Assembly (NCBI GenBank): GCA_963815135.1
Contig: CAWFFO010000011.1
Location: 434,001-498,000, forward strand
DNA: 64,000 bases
Origin: CAIWTU01 sp963815135
GTDB taxonomy: Bacteria; Desulfobacterota; Desulfuromonadia; Geobacterales; Geobacteraceae
Direction of reading: 5' to 3'
Positions 19,443 to 29,087 of the stretch are shown here, piece by piece. The notes beneath the pieces are model-generated. The model was not told the DNA's origin and did no database searches. It worked only from the letters and a program-made list of their open reading frames with translations. The position numbers and the translations under genes were made by a program. Numbering within the stretch: the first letter of the stretch is position 1; each line of letters opens with the position of its first letter.

Positions 19443-19628
19443 TTCGGCAGTTGCAGGCATCCTCCGTTCGCTCCGGAGGCCTGTTTCTGCTGCTCTAAGC
19501 TCATTTCGCTATAGCCGATAAACTCACCCTTCAGGTTCAGACAATATCGGCTGTCCACACTCCATTTCGCCAAGAGCAGCAACGAAACAGGCCTGAGTTG
19601 CTTACTTCGCACACCTCCAACTGCCGTT
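19443..19628. repeat. Large imperfect palindrome (about 185 bp)
   Basis: Three nested pairs of arms are visible: CGGCAGTTGCAGG (19445) with CCTCCAACTGCCG (19614), AGGCCTGTTTCTGCTGCTCT (19477) with a near-complement at 19573-19594 carrying a 2-base insert, and ATAGCCGATA (19511) with TATCGGCT (19545). A short CTCCG/CGGAG hairpin sits in the left arm. It has no open frame with a start signal. It could be a non-autonomous mobile element, a structured RNA or a large repeat unit. Confidence 0.6.
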
Positions 19629-19817
19629 TTTGGGATGATTCGCTTTATCGGATTTGATTTGTGAACCTCTGGTCAGGATCAGGTTTTTCACCCCTCAGTA
19701 ACATTTTTTTATTTTCAACTGTCGTTCAACAAGGTATAGTAGTGCACTTTCCATAGCATTTGCGTATATTTCCGTCGCTTTTTCACGTACGGCAGAGTTT
19801 CCCGGCGGGTTATTCAT

Positions 19818-20195
19818 ATGATCATCGGTACTGGTATCGACATAGTTGACATTTCCCGTTTCGAACGTTTTCTCCGTGAAGGAAGAGACGGCATTTTTCA
19901 GCGTCTTTTCACCAAACGTGAGCTTGAATACTGCGGTCGTAAAAAACGCAGCGCCCAGCATTACGCCCTCCGCTTCGCGGCCAAGGAGGCTTTCCTCAAG
20001 GCCTGCGGACTGGGACTCAGGGAAGGTATTTCCTGGAAAGACATGGAAATTATCAACGATGCACTCGGAAAACCGGAGTTGCATCTGAGCGGCAGGGCTG
20101 GTGTAATCGCCGGTGAAATGGGTATGAAAAAAAGCTTCACTGCCCTGAGCCATGACGGCGCGTACGCCGTGGCTATGGTTGTCCTGGAGCGATAA
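19818..20195 (+). CDS. acpS: Holo-[acyl-carrier-protein] synthase
   Basis: A 125-residue AcpS, which moves 4'-phosphopantetheine from CoA to acyl carrier protein. The hallmarks GTGIDIVDISRFE at the N-terminus and RFAAKEAFLKA near residue 52 carry the metal-binding Asp and Glu. It is full length. Its stop overlaps the start of the next gene in a TAATG. Confidence 0.96.
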   Translation: MIIGTGIDIVDISRFERFLREGRDGIFQRLFTKRELEYCGRKKRSAQHYALRFAAKEAFLKACGLGLREGISWKDMEIINDALGKPELHLSGRAGVIAGEMGMKKSFTALSHDGAYAVAMVVLER

Positions 20196-21742
20196 TGAAG
20201 GTGATTTCCTCTGAAGCCATGAGAGCCGCCGAAAGGCTGGCAATAGAAGAGTTCGGCGTTCCCGGAATGGACCTGATGGAGACTGCGGGTAGCAATTGCG
20301 CCGAAGTCATCATCTCGGAATTCGGTTGTGAAAAGGGACGCAATGCGGTTGTAATCGCCGGAAAAGGAAATAACGGCGGCGACGGCTATGTCGTGGCCAG
20401 GCATCTTGGTGAGCGGGGGTGGAAGGTCAGAGTCATTGTCCTTGCCCGCCGTGAACAAATTGGCGGAGACGCGAAAACCAATCTCGATGTGCTGGATGGG
20501 GACGTGGTGTCTTTTTGTACGGACGCCGGTGAGCTGGCCAGGCATTCAGAACTGGTGCGCAGCGCCGATATCATTGTCGACGCAATTTTCGGTATCGGGC
20601 TCCGTTCCGAAGTAACCGGAATCCATGCCGATGCAATCGATCTGATTAACTCAGCGCCGGGGCGGGTGGTAGCCGTAGATATTGCCTCCGGAGTCGATTC
20701 GACCACCGGCAGTATCCTCCGGACAGCGGTGCGGGCGGACGTGACAGTTACCTTCGCCTTTGCCAAGGTTGGCCATATACTCTACCCGGGAACGGAATAT
20801 ACCGGCCTGTTGAAATTAGTCGATATCGGATTGCCGGATGAGGCCGCCGCCGGTGTGGATGGATTCGAGTTTCTTGACGAGGCCGCCATCAGGCAGCTCG
20901 TACGGAAAAGGGAGCGCTGTTCCCACAAGGGGGATTACGGGCATTGCCTGATCCTGGCCGGATCGACCGGAAAAACCGGGGCCGCCTCTCTTGCCGCCAA
21001 CAGTGCCGTCAGGACCGGCTCGGGGCTTGTGACCCTGGCCGTCCCGGCCAGTCTGAATCCGATCCTTGAGGTGAAGACAACAGAGGCGATGACGCTGCCC
21101 CTTGAGGATTTCGGCAACGGCTGGCTCTCCGGAGACCTTTCGGTCCGGGTGGAAAGCTCTCTTGAAGGCAAGGATGCCGCTGCCGTTGGCCCGGGAATAG
21201 GCCGGAATCCCGAAACCGCGTCACTGGTCCGCAGGCTTGTGGCAGAAATCGAGATCCCTTTGGTTGTTGACGCGGACGGGCTGAATGCCGTGGCGGAAGA
21301 TGTCCAGGTGCTCTTGCACAGGAAATCCTGCAATGTCGTCCTGACTCCTCACCCTGGTGAAATGTCCAGGCTTTCCGGAATGTCCATCGCAGATATTGAA
21401 GCCGACAGGATTGGCGCCGCGAGGAATTTTGCGGAAAAGTACGGTGTCCATCTGGTTCTCAAGGGTGTCCGGACCGTTATCGCGGCTCCCGATGGTATAG
21501 TTGCCGTCAACGGCAGCGGCAATCCGGGGATGGCGTCCGGAGGTATGGGAGATGTATTGACCGGAGTTATCGTTTCCCTGCTCGGACAGCGTTACAAGGC
21601 TTTTGACGCATGCAGACTCGGTGTTTTTCTTCACGGACTTGCGGCCGACCTGGTGGCGGAAGAAAAGGGAGAGGTGGGGATTTCCGCAACGGATGTCCAG
21701 GAACATCTCCCATTGGCTATGAAAAAACTGATTGGTGTATAG
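20195..21742 (+). CDS. nnrD: Bifunctional NAD(P)H-hydrate epimerase / ADP-dependent dehydratase
   Basis: A 515-residue fusion that repairs hydrated NAD(P)H. The N-terminal YjeF_N epimerase domain (about 1-215) shows GKGNNGGDGYVVARHL and DAIFGIGL. The C-terminal kinase-like dehydratase domain (about 230-510) shows AAVGPGIGRN and GNPGMASGGMGDVLTG. The acpS-nnr-CBS-tsaE order is usual for Geobacter relatives. Confidence 0.95.
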   Translation: MKVISSEAMRAAERLAIEEFGVPGMDLMETAGSNCAEVIISEFGCEKGRNAVVIAGKGNNGGDGYVVARHLGERGWKVRVIVLARREQIGGDAKTNLDVLDGDVVSFCTDAGELARHSELVRSADIIVDAIFGIGLRSEVTGIHADAIDLINSAPGRVVAVDIASGVDSTTGSILRTAVRADVTVTFAFAKVGHILYPGTEYTGLLKLVDIGLPDEAAAGVDGFEFLDEAAIRQLVRKRERCSHKGDYGHCLILAGSTGKTGAASLAANSAVRTGSGLVTLAVPASLNPILEVKTTEAMTLPLEDFGNGWLSGDLSVRVESSLEGKDAAAVGPGIGRNPETASLVRRLVAEIEIPLVVDADGLNAVAEDVQVLLHRKSCNVVLTPHPGEMSRLSGMSIADIEADRIGAARNFAEKYGVHLVLKGVRTVIAAPDGIVAVNGSGNPGMASGGMGDVLTGVIVSLLGQRYKAFDACRLGVFLHGLAADLVAEEKGEVGISATDVQEHLPLAMKKLIGV

Positions 21743-21751
21743 GAGACCGAA

Positions 21752-22201
21752 ATGCAGACTGCCCGTGAAATTATGACAACTGATATTGTCACGGTAAAAA
21801 AGGAAACCTCCATCCGGGAACTTGCCGAGTTGTTTACAACGCGGCGCATAGGGAGCATTCCGGTGGTGGATGAAGACGGAAACCTGATCGGCATCGTGTC
21901 CGAGTCCGATCTCATCGAGCAGGACAAGAATTTTCATATCCCGACGGTCATTTCCCTGTTTGACTGGATCATCTATCTGGAGAGCGAAAAAAAATTCGAA
22001 AAGGAACTCAAGAAGATGACCGGACAGACTGTGGGTGATATTTATACGGAGGATGTGGAGACTATATCTCCCGATACTCCGATAAATGATATTGCGGATA
22101 TGATGAGCAACCAGAAAATCCACTCCCTGCCGGTGGTTGATGGCAAGAAGATTCTGGGTGTTGTTTCCCGTATTGATCTCATCCGGACAATGGTAAAGTA
22201 G
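21752..22201 (+). CDS. Two-CBS-domain protein
   Basis: A 149-residue protein made only of a CBS pair (about 7-60 and 85-145), each with the I(G/H)S(I/L)PVVD pattern followed by a GIVSESDL or GVVSRIDL turn. Such Bateman modules bind adenine nucleotides and act as energy sensors or regulatory partners. The partner is unknown. It sits 9 bases after nnrD and 8 before tsaE, clearly in one operon. Confidence 0.9.
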   Translation: MQTAREIMTTDIVTVKKETSIRELAELFTTRRIGSIPVVDEDGNLIGIVSESDLIEQDKNFHIPTVISLFDWIIYLESEKKFEKELKKMTGQTVGDIYTEDVETISPDTPINDIADMMSNQKIHSLPVVDGKKILGVVSRIDLIRTMVK

Positions 22202-22209
22202 ACCACAGG

Positions 22210-22677
22210 ATGTCCGGTATGGTTACCAGTAACGAAACCGAAACACGCGCCCTGGGGGAAAAGCTGGGCAGGTTGTTGCGGCCCGGCGATTTTGTAGCCC
22301 TGTACGGCGATCTCGGTTCCGGGAAAACCCGCTTTGCCCAGGGGGTGGCCCTGGGAATGGGTGTTGCCCCGGATGTTCGCGTTACAAGCCCGACTTACAC
22401 GATTCTTAACGAATATACAGGGGATTATCCCCTGTATCATTTCGATCTTTACAGGTTGGACGGCGATACCGACATAGCCGACCTGGGATTCGGTGAGTAT
22501 TTCGAAGGAAACGGCGTCTGTCTTGTAGAGTGGGCCGACAGGATGGCCGCTGAATTCCCGGATCAATATCTGAAGATATTTTTTCATCATGAAGATGGCA
22601 ACTCCCGCAGTTTGAAATTTGACTGGTGCGGAGACCGTTATGGCGAAATTGTGCGGAAACTGCTTCTTCCCGGATAG
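22210..22677 (+). CDS. tsaE: tRNA threonylcarbamoyladenosine ATPase TsaE
   Basis: A 155-residue TsaE, the ATPase that resets the TsaBD complex in t6A37 tRNA modification. Walker A is GDLGSGKTRFAQG (near 35), followed by TSPTYTILNEY and the HFDLYRL motif. The start could be ATG 22210 or ATG 22219. It is the end of the acpS operon; an independent lysC follows after 138 bases. Confidence 0.95.
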   Translation: MSGMVTSNETETRALGEKLGRLLRPGDFVALYGDLGSGKTRFAQGVALGMGVAPDVRVTSPTYTILNEYTGDYPLYHFDLYRLDGDTDIADLGFGEYFEGNGVCLVEWADRMAAEFPDQYLKIFFHHEDGNSRSLKFDWCGDRYGEIVRKLLLPG

Positions 22678-22815
22678 AGTTCCCGGGAATTCTCACGGAA
22701 GCAATCATATGATAAAAGAAGTTCGAAACGAAGTTTTTTCAGTGTTTTACGACTAGCCGCCGGCTGCCGGTTGCTGGCCGCTGGATTTAATATTCTGGTC
22801 TGGAGGAGGATGTAA

Positions 22816-24047
22816 ATGGCTCTGGTAGTGCAAAAGTACGGCGGGACCTCTGTCGGCAACATTGAAAGGATACGTAACGTTGCAAAGCGGGTCGCCGAAA
22901 CCTACGATGCCGGCAATGATGTTATTGTCGTTGTGTCGGCAATGTCCGGCGAGACAAACAGGCTGGTTGCCCTTGCTCAGGAAATCAGCGAGTTCCCGGA
23001 TAGTCGCGAATATGATGTTCTGGTTTCGACCGGGGAGCAGGTTACCATAGCCCTGCTTGCCATGTGCCTCAAAACAATGGGGTATAAGGCAAAATCCTAT
23101 GTGGGCAGCCAGATTCCCGTTCTGACCGATAATTCATACAGCAAGGCCCGGATAGATAAAATCAGCGACAAGAAGATCAGGGCAGATCTCGATGAAAAGA
23201 ATATCATTGTCGTGGCCGGGTTTCAGGGCGTCGACAAGGATGGTAACATAACCACTCTCGGGCGCGGCGGATCCGATACCTCGGCAGTCGCAATTGCCGC
23301 CGCGCTGAAGGCGGATGTCTGTGAAATATTCACTGATGTGGACGGAGTTTATACAACCGATCCCAACATTTGTGGTGAAGCACGGAAAATAGAAAAAATT
23401 TCATATGACGAAATGCTGGAACTTGCCAGCCAGGGCGCCAAGGTATTGCAGATACGCTCCGTCCAGTTTGCCAAGAAATACAATGTTGTGGTGCATGTTC
23501 GCTCGAGCTTTAACAATTCTGAAGGAACTTTGGTAACCAAGGAGGATAAAGATATGGAGTCGATTCTCGTTTCCGGAATAACTTACGCAAAAGATGAGAC
23601 AAAAATTGCGGTTATGCGGGTGCCTGACAAGCCCGGGATTGCCGCCAGGCTCCTTTCGCCGCTGTCTGAAGCAAATATAACCGTTGACATGATCGTGCAG
23701 AATGTCAGCGAAGACGGATATACCGATTTCACTTTTACCGTGACCAAGGGTGATTTCAAGAAGGCCCTGATGATAACGAAAAAGGTGGCAGATGAAATTC
23801 AGGCCAAAGACGTCCTGACGGATGAAGGGATTTCAAAGGTTTCCATGGTGGGTTTGGCATGAGGTCCCACGCCGGTGTGGCTACCAAAATGTTTGAAACC
23901 CTGGCAGGAGAAGGTATAAATATTCAGATGATTTCAACCTCGGAAATCAAGATATCGGTTGTAATAGATGCAAAATATACCGAACTGGCTGTACGGGTGC
24001 TGCATGAAGCCTTCGGGCTATCCGGCAAGGATGTCCGGCCCGAATAG
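22816..24047 (+). CDS. lysC: Aspartate kinase (frameshifted near the C-terminus)
   Basis: Aspartokinase phosphorylates aspartate, the entry to lysine, threonine, methionine and diaminopimelate synthesis. The N-terminal VVQKYGGTSVGNIERI and the catalytic FTDVDGVYTTDPNI block are clear, followed by two ACT domains (about 265-400). The frame breaks at 23856-23857: adding one G to the GG restores VGLGMRSHAGVATKMFE and joins both parts into ~410 residues, the normal length. As this gene is usually essential, the break is probably a base-calling error. GGAGGAGG lies just before the start. Confidence 0.95.
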
Positions 24048-24196
24048 ATTGGGCTCGAGGCATAATGCACAGGAGTCGGGTGAATTACAGCGATAAATTC
24101 TTTTGATTCGCTTGAAGCCTGAAACTTATAACCCTAATACCCAAACACTTTCCTCTTATCAGCATAAAATTATACTGCTGTATAAAGGCACATTAT

Positions 24197-25783
24197 ATGA
24201 ACACAATCAAAATTTACGATACGACCCTCCGTGACGGCACCCAGGCGGAAGACATATCTTTCCTGGTGGAGGACAAGATTCGTATAGCTCGTAAACTTGA
24301 CGACATCGGGATTCATTATATCGAGGGCGGATGGCCCGGGAGCAATCCGAAGGATGTTGCTTTTTTCAAGGAAATCAAAAAAGAAAAACTCGTCAAGGCG
24401 AAAATTGCGGCGTTCGGTTCGACCCGAAGGGCCAAAACCACGCCGGACAAGGACAACAATATCCGTACCCTTGTCCACGCTGAAACTGACGTCGTTACTA
24501 TTTTCGGCAAGACATGGGATTTCCATGTACGGGAGGCTCTCAGAATATCCCTGGAAGAGAATCTTGAGCTTATTTTCGACTCACTGGAGTACCTGAAAGG
24601 CCGGGTTCCCGAAGTTTTTTACGATGCCGAGCATTTCTTCGATGGATACAAGGCCAATCCCGAATACGCCGTTAAAACCCTGCTTGCGGCGGAGGCTGCA
24701 AAAGTTGATTGCATCGTGCTGTGCGACACGAACGGCGGCACCTTGCCTTTCGAACTAGCGGAGATCATAAAGACTGTGCGAAAACAGGTAAAGATCCCCC
24801 TGGGTATCCATACCCATAATGATTCCGGATGCGCCGTGGCCAACTCCCTCCATGCGGTCCACGATGGGGTCGTGCATGTGCAGGGAACGGTTAACGGTTT
24901 CGGAGAGCGTTCAGGAAATGCTAACCTTTGCTCGATCATCCCCGCCCTCAAGCTCAAGATGAAGCAGGATTGCATTTCCGATGAACAGCTGAAAAGGCTG
25001 ACTGAACTTTCCCGTTTTGTCTATGAACTCGTAAATCTCTCACCGAACAAGCATCAGCCATACGTGGGAACTTCCGCCTTTGCCCATAAGGGAGGAGTTC
25101 ATGTCAGCGCCATCCAGCGCCATCCCGAGACCTATGAGCACATAAGGCCTGAACTGGTGGGGAATGCTACGCGCGTCCTGGTGTCTGACCTCTCGGGCCG
25201 CTCGAACATCCTGGCAAAGGCCGAGGAATTCCATATCAACCTGGACAGCAAAGACCCGGTAACCATGGAAATCCTGGATAACATAAAGGAGATGGAAAAT
25301 CGCGGTTACCAGTTCGAAGGGGCCGAAGCTTCATTCGAACTGCTCATGCAGCGGGCGCTGGGTACCCACAAGAAGTTTTTTTCCGTAATAGGGTTCCGGG
25401 TTATTGATGAAAAAAGACAGGAAGACCATAAACCGATATCGGAAGCCACCATCATGATCAAGGTGGGCGGCAAGATAGAGCACACGGCCGCGGAAGGAAG
25501 CGGTCCGGTGAATGCTCTTGACAATGCGTTGCGCAAGGCGCTGGAGAAATTCTACCCCAGGCTCAGGGATGTTCGCCTGCTCGATTACAAGGTGCGTGTT
25601 CTGTCGGCCGGCCATGGAACCGGTGCTCCGATCAGGGTTCTGATCGAATCCGGCGACAAGGAGAACAGGTGGGGAACCGTGGGCGTCTCGGACAATATCA
25701 TAGAGGCTTCTTACCAGGCTCTGATCGACAGCATCGAATATAAACTGCACAAGGATGAAGAGGTGGAACAGGTGCGAAAATGA
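24197..25783 (+). CDS. cimA: (R)-citramalate synthase
   Basis: A 528-residue DRE-TIM metallolyase that condenses pyruvate and acetyl-CoA to citramalate, giving a threonine-independent route to isoleucine. Seen: DTTLRDGTQAED at the N-terminus, HTHNDSGCAVAN and GTVNGFGERSGNANL (metal and acetyl-CoA site), HKGGVHVSAI, and a C-terminal LeuA_dimer regulatory domain (about 400-520). The GNANL and SxFAHKGG segments favour CimA over LeuA or homocitrate synthase. It overlaps the next gene by 4 bases. Confidence 0.94.
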   Translation: MNTIKIYDTTLRDGTQAEDISFLVEDKIRIARKLDDIGIHYIEGGWPGSNPKDVAFFKEIKKEKLVKAKIAAFGSTRRAKTTPDKDNNIRTLVHAETDVVTIFGKTWDFHVREALRISLEENLELIFDSLEYLKGRVPEVFYDAEHFFDGYKANPEYAVKTLLAAEAAKVDCIVLCDTNGGTLPFELAEIIKTVRKQVKIPLGIHTHNDSGCAVANSLHAVHDGVVHVQGTVNGFGERSGNANLCSIIPALKLKMKQDCISDEQLKRLTELSRFVYELVNLSPNKHQPYVGTSAFAHKGGVHVSAIQRHPETYEHIRPELVGNATRVLVSDLSGRSNILAKAEEFHINLDSKDPVTMEILDNIKEMENRGYQFEGAEASFELLMQRALGTHKKFFSVIGFRVIDEKRQEDHKPISEATIMIKVGGKIEHTAAEGSGPVNALDNALRKALEKFYPRLRDVRLLDYKVRVLSAGHGTGAPIRVLIESGDKENRWGTVGVSDNIIEASYQALIDSIEYKLHKDEEVEQVRK

Positions 25784-26337
25784 TGGAAACTCGCCGGCGT
25801 CTTGTCCTCTGGCTCATGATGCTTCTTGCAACGGTAGTGTTATTCACGAAAGGCCGCGTGACTTCGGATAAAGAAGTCTCCGCGGCCTTTCTCCATTATG
25901 GTCCCGCGAAGGCTATCGTGCTTTTTGAAGGAAACATAGTAAAACCGGGTGTTTATGAGTTCCCAAGGGGGCTTGATTTGATGACCGTCATGAAAATGAC
26001 GGTTCCGGAATGGAAGCCGGTAAGGACGGACAGAATGCTTTTGAATCGTGTAATACGGGGCGGAGATGTTGTCAGATTGTCGGGCGATGGTAGGCAACAT
26101 ATTGAAATTACACTGAAAAAAATGCCGGCACGGGAAATGATGATTTTGGGAATCCCCCTTGATCCTAACCGGATGGAGGTTGATGATTGGGATAGCTTAC
26201 CCGGAATAGGCCCGGTCCTGGCAATGCGTATCGTAAACGACCGTCATAAAAATGGCGCTTTTGCCTCCCCAACGGACCTGGAAAGGGTTCCGGGCATAGG
26301 AAAACAGAAGTTAAATCAGTTGATAAAATATTTTTGA
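25780..26337 (+). CDS. ComEA-like helix-hairpin-helix protein
   Basis: A 185-residue protein with one N-terminal membrane helix (about 7-23), a middle SLBB-like region (VLFEGNIVKPGVYEFPRG), and a C-terminal helix-hairpin-helix pair (WDSLPGIGPVLAMRIVNDR, then LERVPGIGKQKLNQLIKYF). This matches ComEA, the membrane-bound DNA receptor of competence, though some members only share the fold. Start ATG overlaps the cimA stop. No other competence genes are in view. Confidence 0.8.
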   Translation: MMETRRRLVLWLMMLLATVVLFTKGRVTSDKEVSAAFLHYGPAKAIVLFEGNIVKPGVYEFPRGLDLMTVMKMTVPEWKPVRTDRMLLNRVIRGGDVVRLSGDGRQHIEITLKKMPAREMMILGIPLDPNRMEVDDWDSLPGIGPVLAMRIVNDRHKNGAFASPTDLERVPGIGKQKLNQLIKYF

Positions 26338-26482
26338 AATATCTGTAACTAATTATAAAAACAGATAAATATTTCCAGTTCAGATAGTCCGGAAAACTCC
26401 CTGAACACCTCTGGGTAAATGTTGGCATATATGATGTATTATCCCATATACCTTGTTATTTTATGTTTGGAGGATAGACACC

Positions 26483-26638
26483 ATGAAATGCCCGAAATGC
26501 AGAGGTAGAATGTTTTCCGAGAAGTACTACGATTTCGTAAGGTCATACTATGCCTGGAAATGCACCTGTTGCGGCGAAGTGCTTGACTCAACGATATTAT
26601 CAAACAGGGCAAGGAACCGCAACGTCTACCTTGGATAA
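26483..26638 (+). CDS. Small zinc-ribbon protein
   Basis: A 51-residue protein starting MKCPKC with a second pair, CTCC, 24 residues later, the spacing of a zinc ribbon. I use ATG 26483 because GGAGG lies about 10 bases upstream; an upstream ATG at 26453 has no ribosome site. Function unknown. Similar tiny CPxC proteins are common in Geobacter relatives. It has its own intergenic leader of about 145 bases. Confidence 0.7.
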   Translation: MKCPKCRGRMFSEKYYDFVRSYYAWKCTCCGEVLDSTILSNRARNRNVYLG

Positions 26639-26825
26639 ATAATTTCGAGTTCATATCTGTGAAAAGGGGGAGCATCCCGCTTCCCCTGCTGAATCGCTGT
26701 ATGCATATGCACCTGCCAGCCACACTCCTCAAAATAAATCAATACAACAAAATTCCTGCGCCATTTATCTCAAGCCCCATTAAGCATGATTACGACAGTT
26801 TGAGGTAATCCAATAAATTCCCCGC

Positions 26826-27731
26826 TTAATTCTGTTTGAATAAAGGTGACTGTTCAACCAGTCGTTCCGACAGCGACGATATTTCTTCAATAACGTTTTT
26901 ATCCATTTTTTTCAGCCATCGTTTGGGGATGCTTTCCAATCCGTAATAGGCGCCGGCAATCATACCGGCAATTGCCCCGGTGGTATCTGCATCCCCTCCC
27001 TGGTTTACCGTTCTGACAATGCATTTCTCAAAATCGCGAGTAGTGAAAAAATGATGAAATACGGTCTGCATCGTATCAACAACGTACGCAGTTGCCAGAC
27101 CACGGTACGGCACGAAACGAAAGTTTTCGTGTTGGCTGAACAATCCTTCCAGTTCTTTTCTCATTCCTGTCTTGGAAAGGCCTAAAACACCTTTTTGCAC
27201 AAGTTTTCCCAGATAAATGCATGCACTGTCGGAAAGAGGATGATTGTGGGTAAGATGGCCCTGCTCCAGCGCGAACTGATGCAATAATTCTTCACTTCCC
27301 AATGAGAAAAGAGCCACGGGGAGCATCCGCATGCATGCCCCATTGCCCGCATCCCACTGGTTGAAAGGAGATTCGAGTTCTCCCTTCAACATATAGTTCC
27401 TTATCCCGCGCCGGCAGGTATCTCCAATATCCACCGGTTTCGAACGGAGCCATGCCGCAAAATTATCCGCAATCGCCGTTAATGACCAGCTGTTTTCCGA
27501 ACATATGGCCCTTGCTACGCATAGAGACATCTCGGTGTCGTCAGTCACCTGTCCCGGTTTCAGTCTCAGCCACCCTCCACCGGTGATATCCGTGAGACAG
27601 CCGTATTTGGCCTTGATTTCTCCGGGAGTCATGAATTCTACCGCTGCGCCCATGGCGTCGCCCACTGCAAGGCCGAAAAAAGCTGCTCTTGCGCGTTCAA
27701 CTATGTCCTGCCTGTTAATTGATATCGCCAT
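26826..27731 (-). CDS. draG: ADP-ribosylglycohydrolase, DraG-like
   Basis: A 301-residue ADP-ribosylglycohydrolase. The fold's metal residues are visible in FFGLAVGDAMGAAVEF, TDDTEMSLCVA (TDDT near 66), and QGGDADTTGAIAGMIAGAYYG. DraG removes ADP-ribose from dinitrogenase reductase and so reactivates nitrogenase after ammonium is used up. The divergent nifB 368 bases away supports that substrate, but no draT is in the window, and the wider family also acts on other targets. I start at ATG 27731, not at an upstream TTG. Confidence 0.82.
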   Translation of the reverse strand: MAISINRQDIVERARAAFFGLAVGDAMGAAVEFMTPGEIKAKYGCLTDITGGGWLRLKPGQVTDDTEMSLCVARAICSENSWSLTAIADNFAAWLRSKPVDIGDTCRRGIRNYMLKGELESPFNQWDAGNGACMRMLPVALFSLGSEELLHQFALEQGHLTHNHPLSDSACIYLGKLVQKGVLGLSKTGMRKELEGLFSQHENFRFVPYRGLATAYVVDTMQTVFHHFFTTRDFEKCIVRTVNQGGDADTTGAIAGMIAGAYYGLESIPKRWLKKMDKNVIEEISSLSERLVEQSPLFKQN

Positions 27732-27955
27732 GCCGGAGCGGTTGCAATAAGCACTCCTGTTTTGATTGTGCTGATGAAAGCGTGCCAATAGAGGATTCCC
27801 GGCTGCTCCTGTTTATGAATGTCTGTTGTCTGGCTGAGTATCTGCATAAAAAATAATCAACGGCATTCAAAGTCAGCATTGCACAATTTAAAGTGTTTAC
27901 CGGTAGATGATTAAAAAGCCAATAAATACCGTATGATGCAAATATATTTCATAAA

Positions 27956-27970
27956 TGGCACGGTTCCTGC
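27956..27970 (+). promoter_or_regulatory. Sigma-54 promoter of nifB
   Basis: TGGCACGGTTCCTGC carries GG at -24 and GC at -12 with the required 10 bases between, one mismatch from the consensus TGGCAC-N5-TTGC. It lies 143 bases before the nifB start. Confidence 0.8.
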
Positions 27971-28016
27971 CAGTACAAAAAACAAAGTTCTCAGCAAATC
28001 GCATTTTCAGGCAAAG

Positions 28017-28049
28017 AAGCCCGGTGGAGATTCCTCTACCGGGCTTTTA
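28017..28049 (+). terminator. Terminator-like hairpin in the nifB leader
   Basis: AAGCCCGGT(G)GAG and CTCTACCGGGCTT fold around a short loop, followed by TTTT. It lies after the predicted start of transcription (about 27982) and 50 bases before the nifB ATG, so it would act on nifB itself as an attenuator. Confidence 0.75.
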
Positions 28050-28098
28050 TCATTTGAAACAGGGGAGAGTGTTTCTCCAACTGTGGAAGGGGAAAAAC

Positions 28099-28971
28099 AT
28101 GGCAACTACATGCAAACAGAAAAATATTCAGGGACATCCGTGTTTCGGAGGGAATCATCACAAAAACGGCCGCATGCATCTGGCGGTTGCGCCTCGGTGC
28201 AATATCAAGTGCGGTTATTGTTCGCGCCTCCACGATTGCGCCAACGAATCCCGCCCCGGTGTCACCAGCAGGATCCTCACGCCTTCCGAGGCAATACTGA
28301 AGGTACGTGAGGTAATGGCTAGTGAAATACTCGGCCCGGTGATCAAGGTAATCGGTATCGCAGGCCCGGGTGATCCGCTGGCCAATGAAGAGACGTTCGA
28401 GACATTCGGCCTGGTCGAAAAGGAGTTTCCTCACCTGATCAAATGCATGAGCACCAACGGGCTGCTTCTGCCGGAAAAGCTGGAACTTCTTGATGAGCTG
28501 AATCTGTGCAGTATAACTGTCACAGTCAATGCCCTGGACCCGGAAGTCGCGGCCGGAATTTATTCCCACATCCTTTTCCATGGAAAGCGCTACAGCGGAA
28601 GAGAAGCCGCGGAAATTCTAATTGCCAACCAGCTGGAAGGTATCAAAATGGCCGCTGACCGTGGAATGACCGTAAAGGTCAACTCGGTATACATTCCCGG
28701 TGTGAATGAAGCCCAGATACCTCTACTGAGCAATACCGTCAAGAAGCTGGGCGCGTCGGTTATGAATATTATGCCTCTGATTCCGCAGGCCGAGTTTGCG
28801 CATGTTGTTCCGCCAACAGAGGCGGAATTGGAGGCAGTGCGGAACATCAACGAAAAAGTAATCGGTCAGTTCAAGCATTGCAGACAATGCAGGGCGGATG
28901 CAGTCGGCCTGATCGGCCAGGATGTGAAATTCGCCGAGATTGGATGTGAGACGGGAAATGCAAATAAATAG
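28099..28971 (+). CDS. nifB: NifB, nitrogenase FeMo-cofactor radical SAM enzyme
   Basis: A 290-residue NifB, which builds NifB-co, the 8Fe-9S-C core of the nitrogenase cofactor. The N-terminal HPCFGGNHHKNGRMHLAVAP and CNIKCGYC (CX3CX2C) motifs, then DCANESRPGVTS, are diagnostic. The C-terminal NifX-like domain of longer NifB proteins is absent, as in many anaerobes. The start is ATG 28099 with GGAAGGGG upstream. Sigma-54 promoter and leader hairpin are present. It is divergent from draG. Confidence 0.96.
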   Translation: MATTCKQKNIQGHPCFGGNHHKNGRMHLAVAPRCNIKCGYCSRLHDCANESRPGVTSRILTPSEAILKVREVMASEILGPVIKVIGIAGPGDPLANEETFETFGLVEKEFPHLIKCMSTNGLLLPEKLELLDELNLCSITVTVNALDPEVAAGIYSHILFHGKRYSGREAAEILIANQLEGIKMAADRGMTVKVNSVYIPGVNEAQIPLLSNTVKKLGASVMNIMPLIPQAEFAHVVPPTEAELEAVRNINEKVIGQFKHCRQCRADAVGLIGQDVKFAEIGCETGNANK

Positions 28972-29045
28972 TACGGTTCACGCTTTCTGAAATATAGTAA
29001 GCTCTTGCGGTTCACTGCATCATTGAAGATTAAAATTTTTATCAA

Positions 29046-29078
29046 AAATCCTTTGTGCCCTCTGTGACAAAGTATTTT
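29046..29078. repeat. Fragment of dispersed CACAGAG-type repeat
   Basis: CTTTGTGCCCTCTGTG is the complement-type member of the same repeat family as the one at 3.8 kb. Here it forms the spacer just before the acetyltransferase and creates a false upstream GTG start. Confidence 0.45.
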
Positions 29079-29087
29079 GGATTCTTT

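Noticed and set aside
26423..26437. TGGCATATATGATGT as a sigma-54 site before the zinc-ribbon gene
   Set aside because: The -12 half reads GT where GC is needed, so the core is incomplete.
27933..28310. A 125-codon frame overlapping the start of nifB
   Set aside because: It runs through the sigma-54 promoter, the leader hairpin and the nifB N-terminus in another frame, with no ribosome site.
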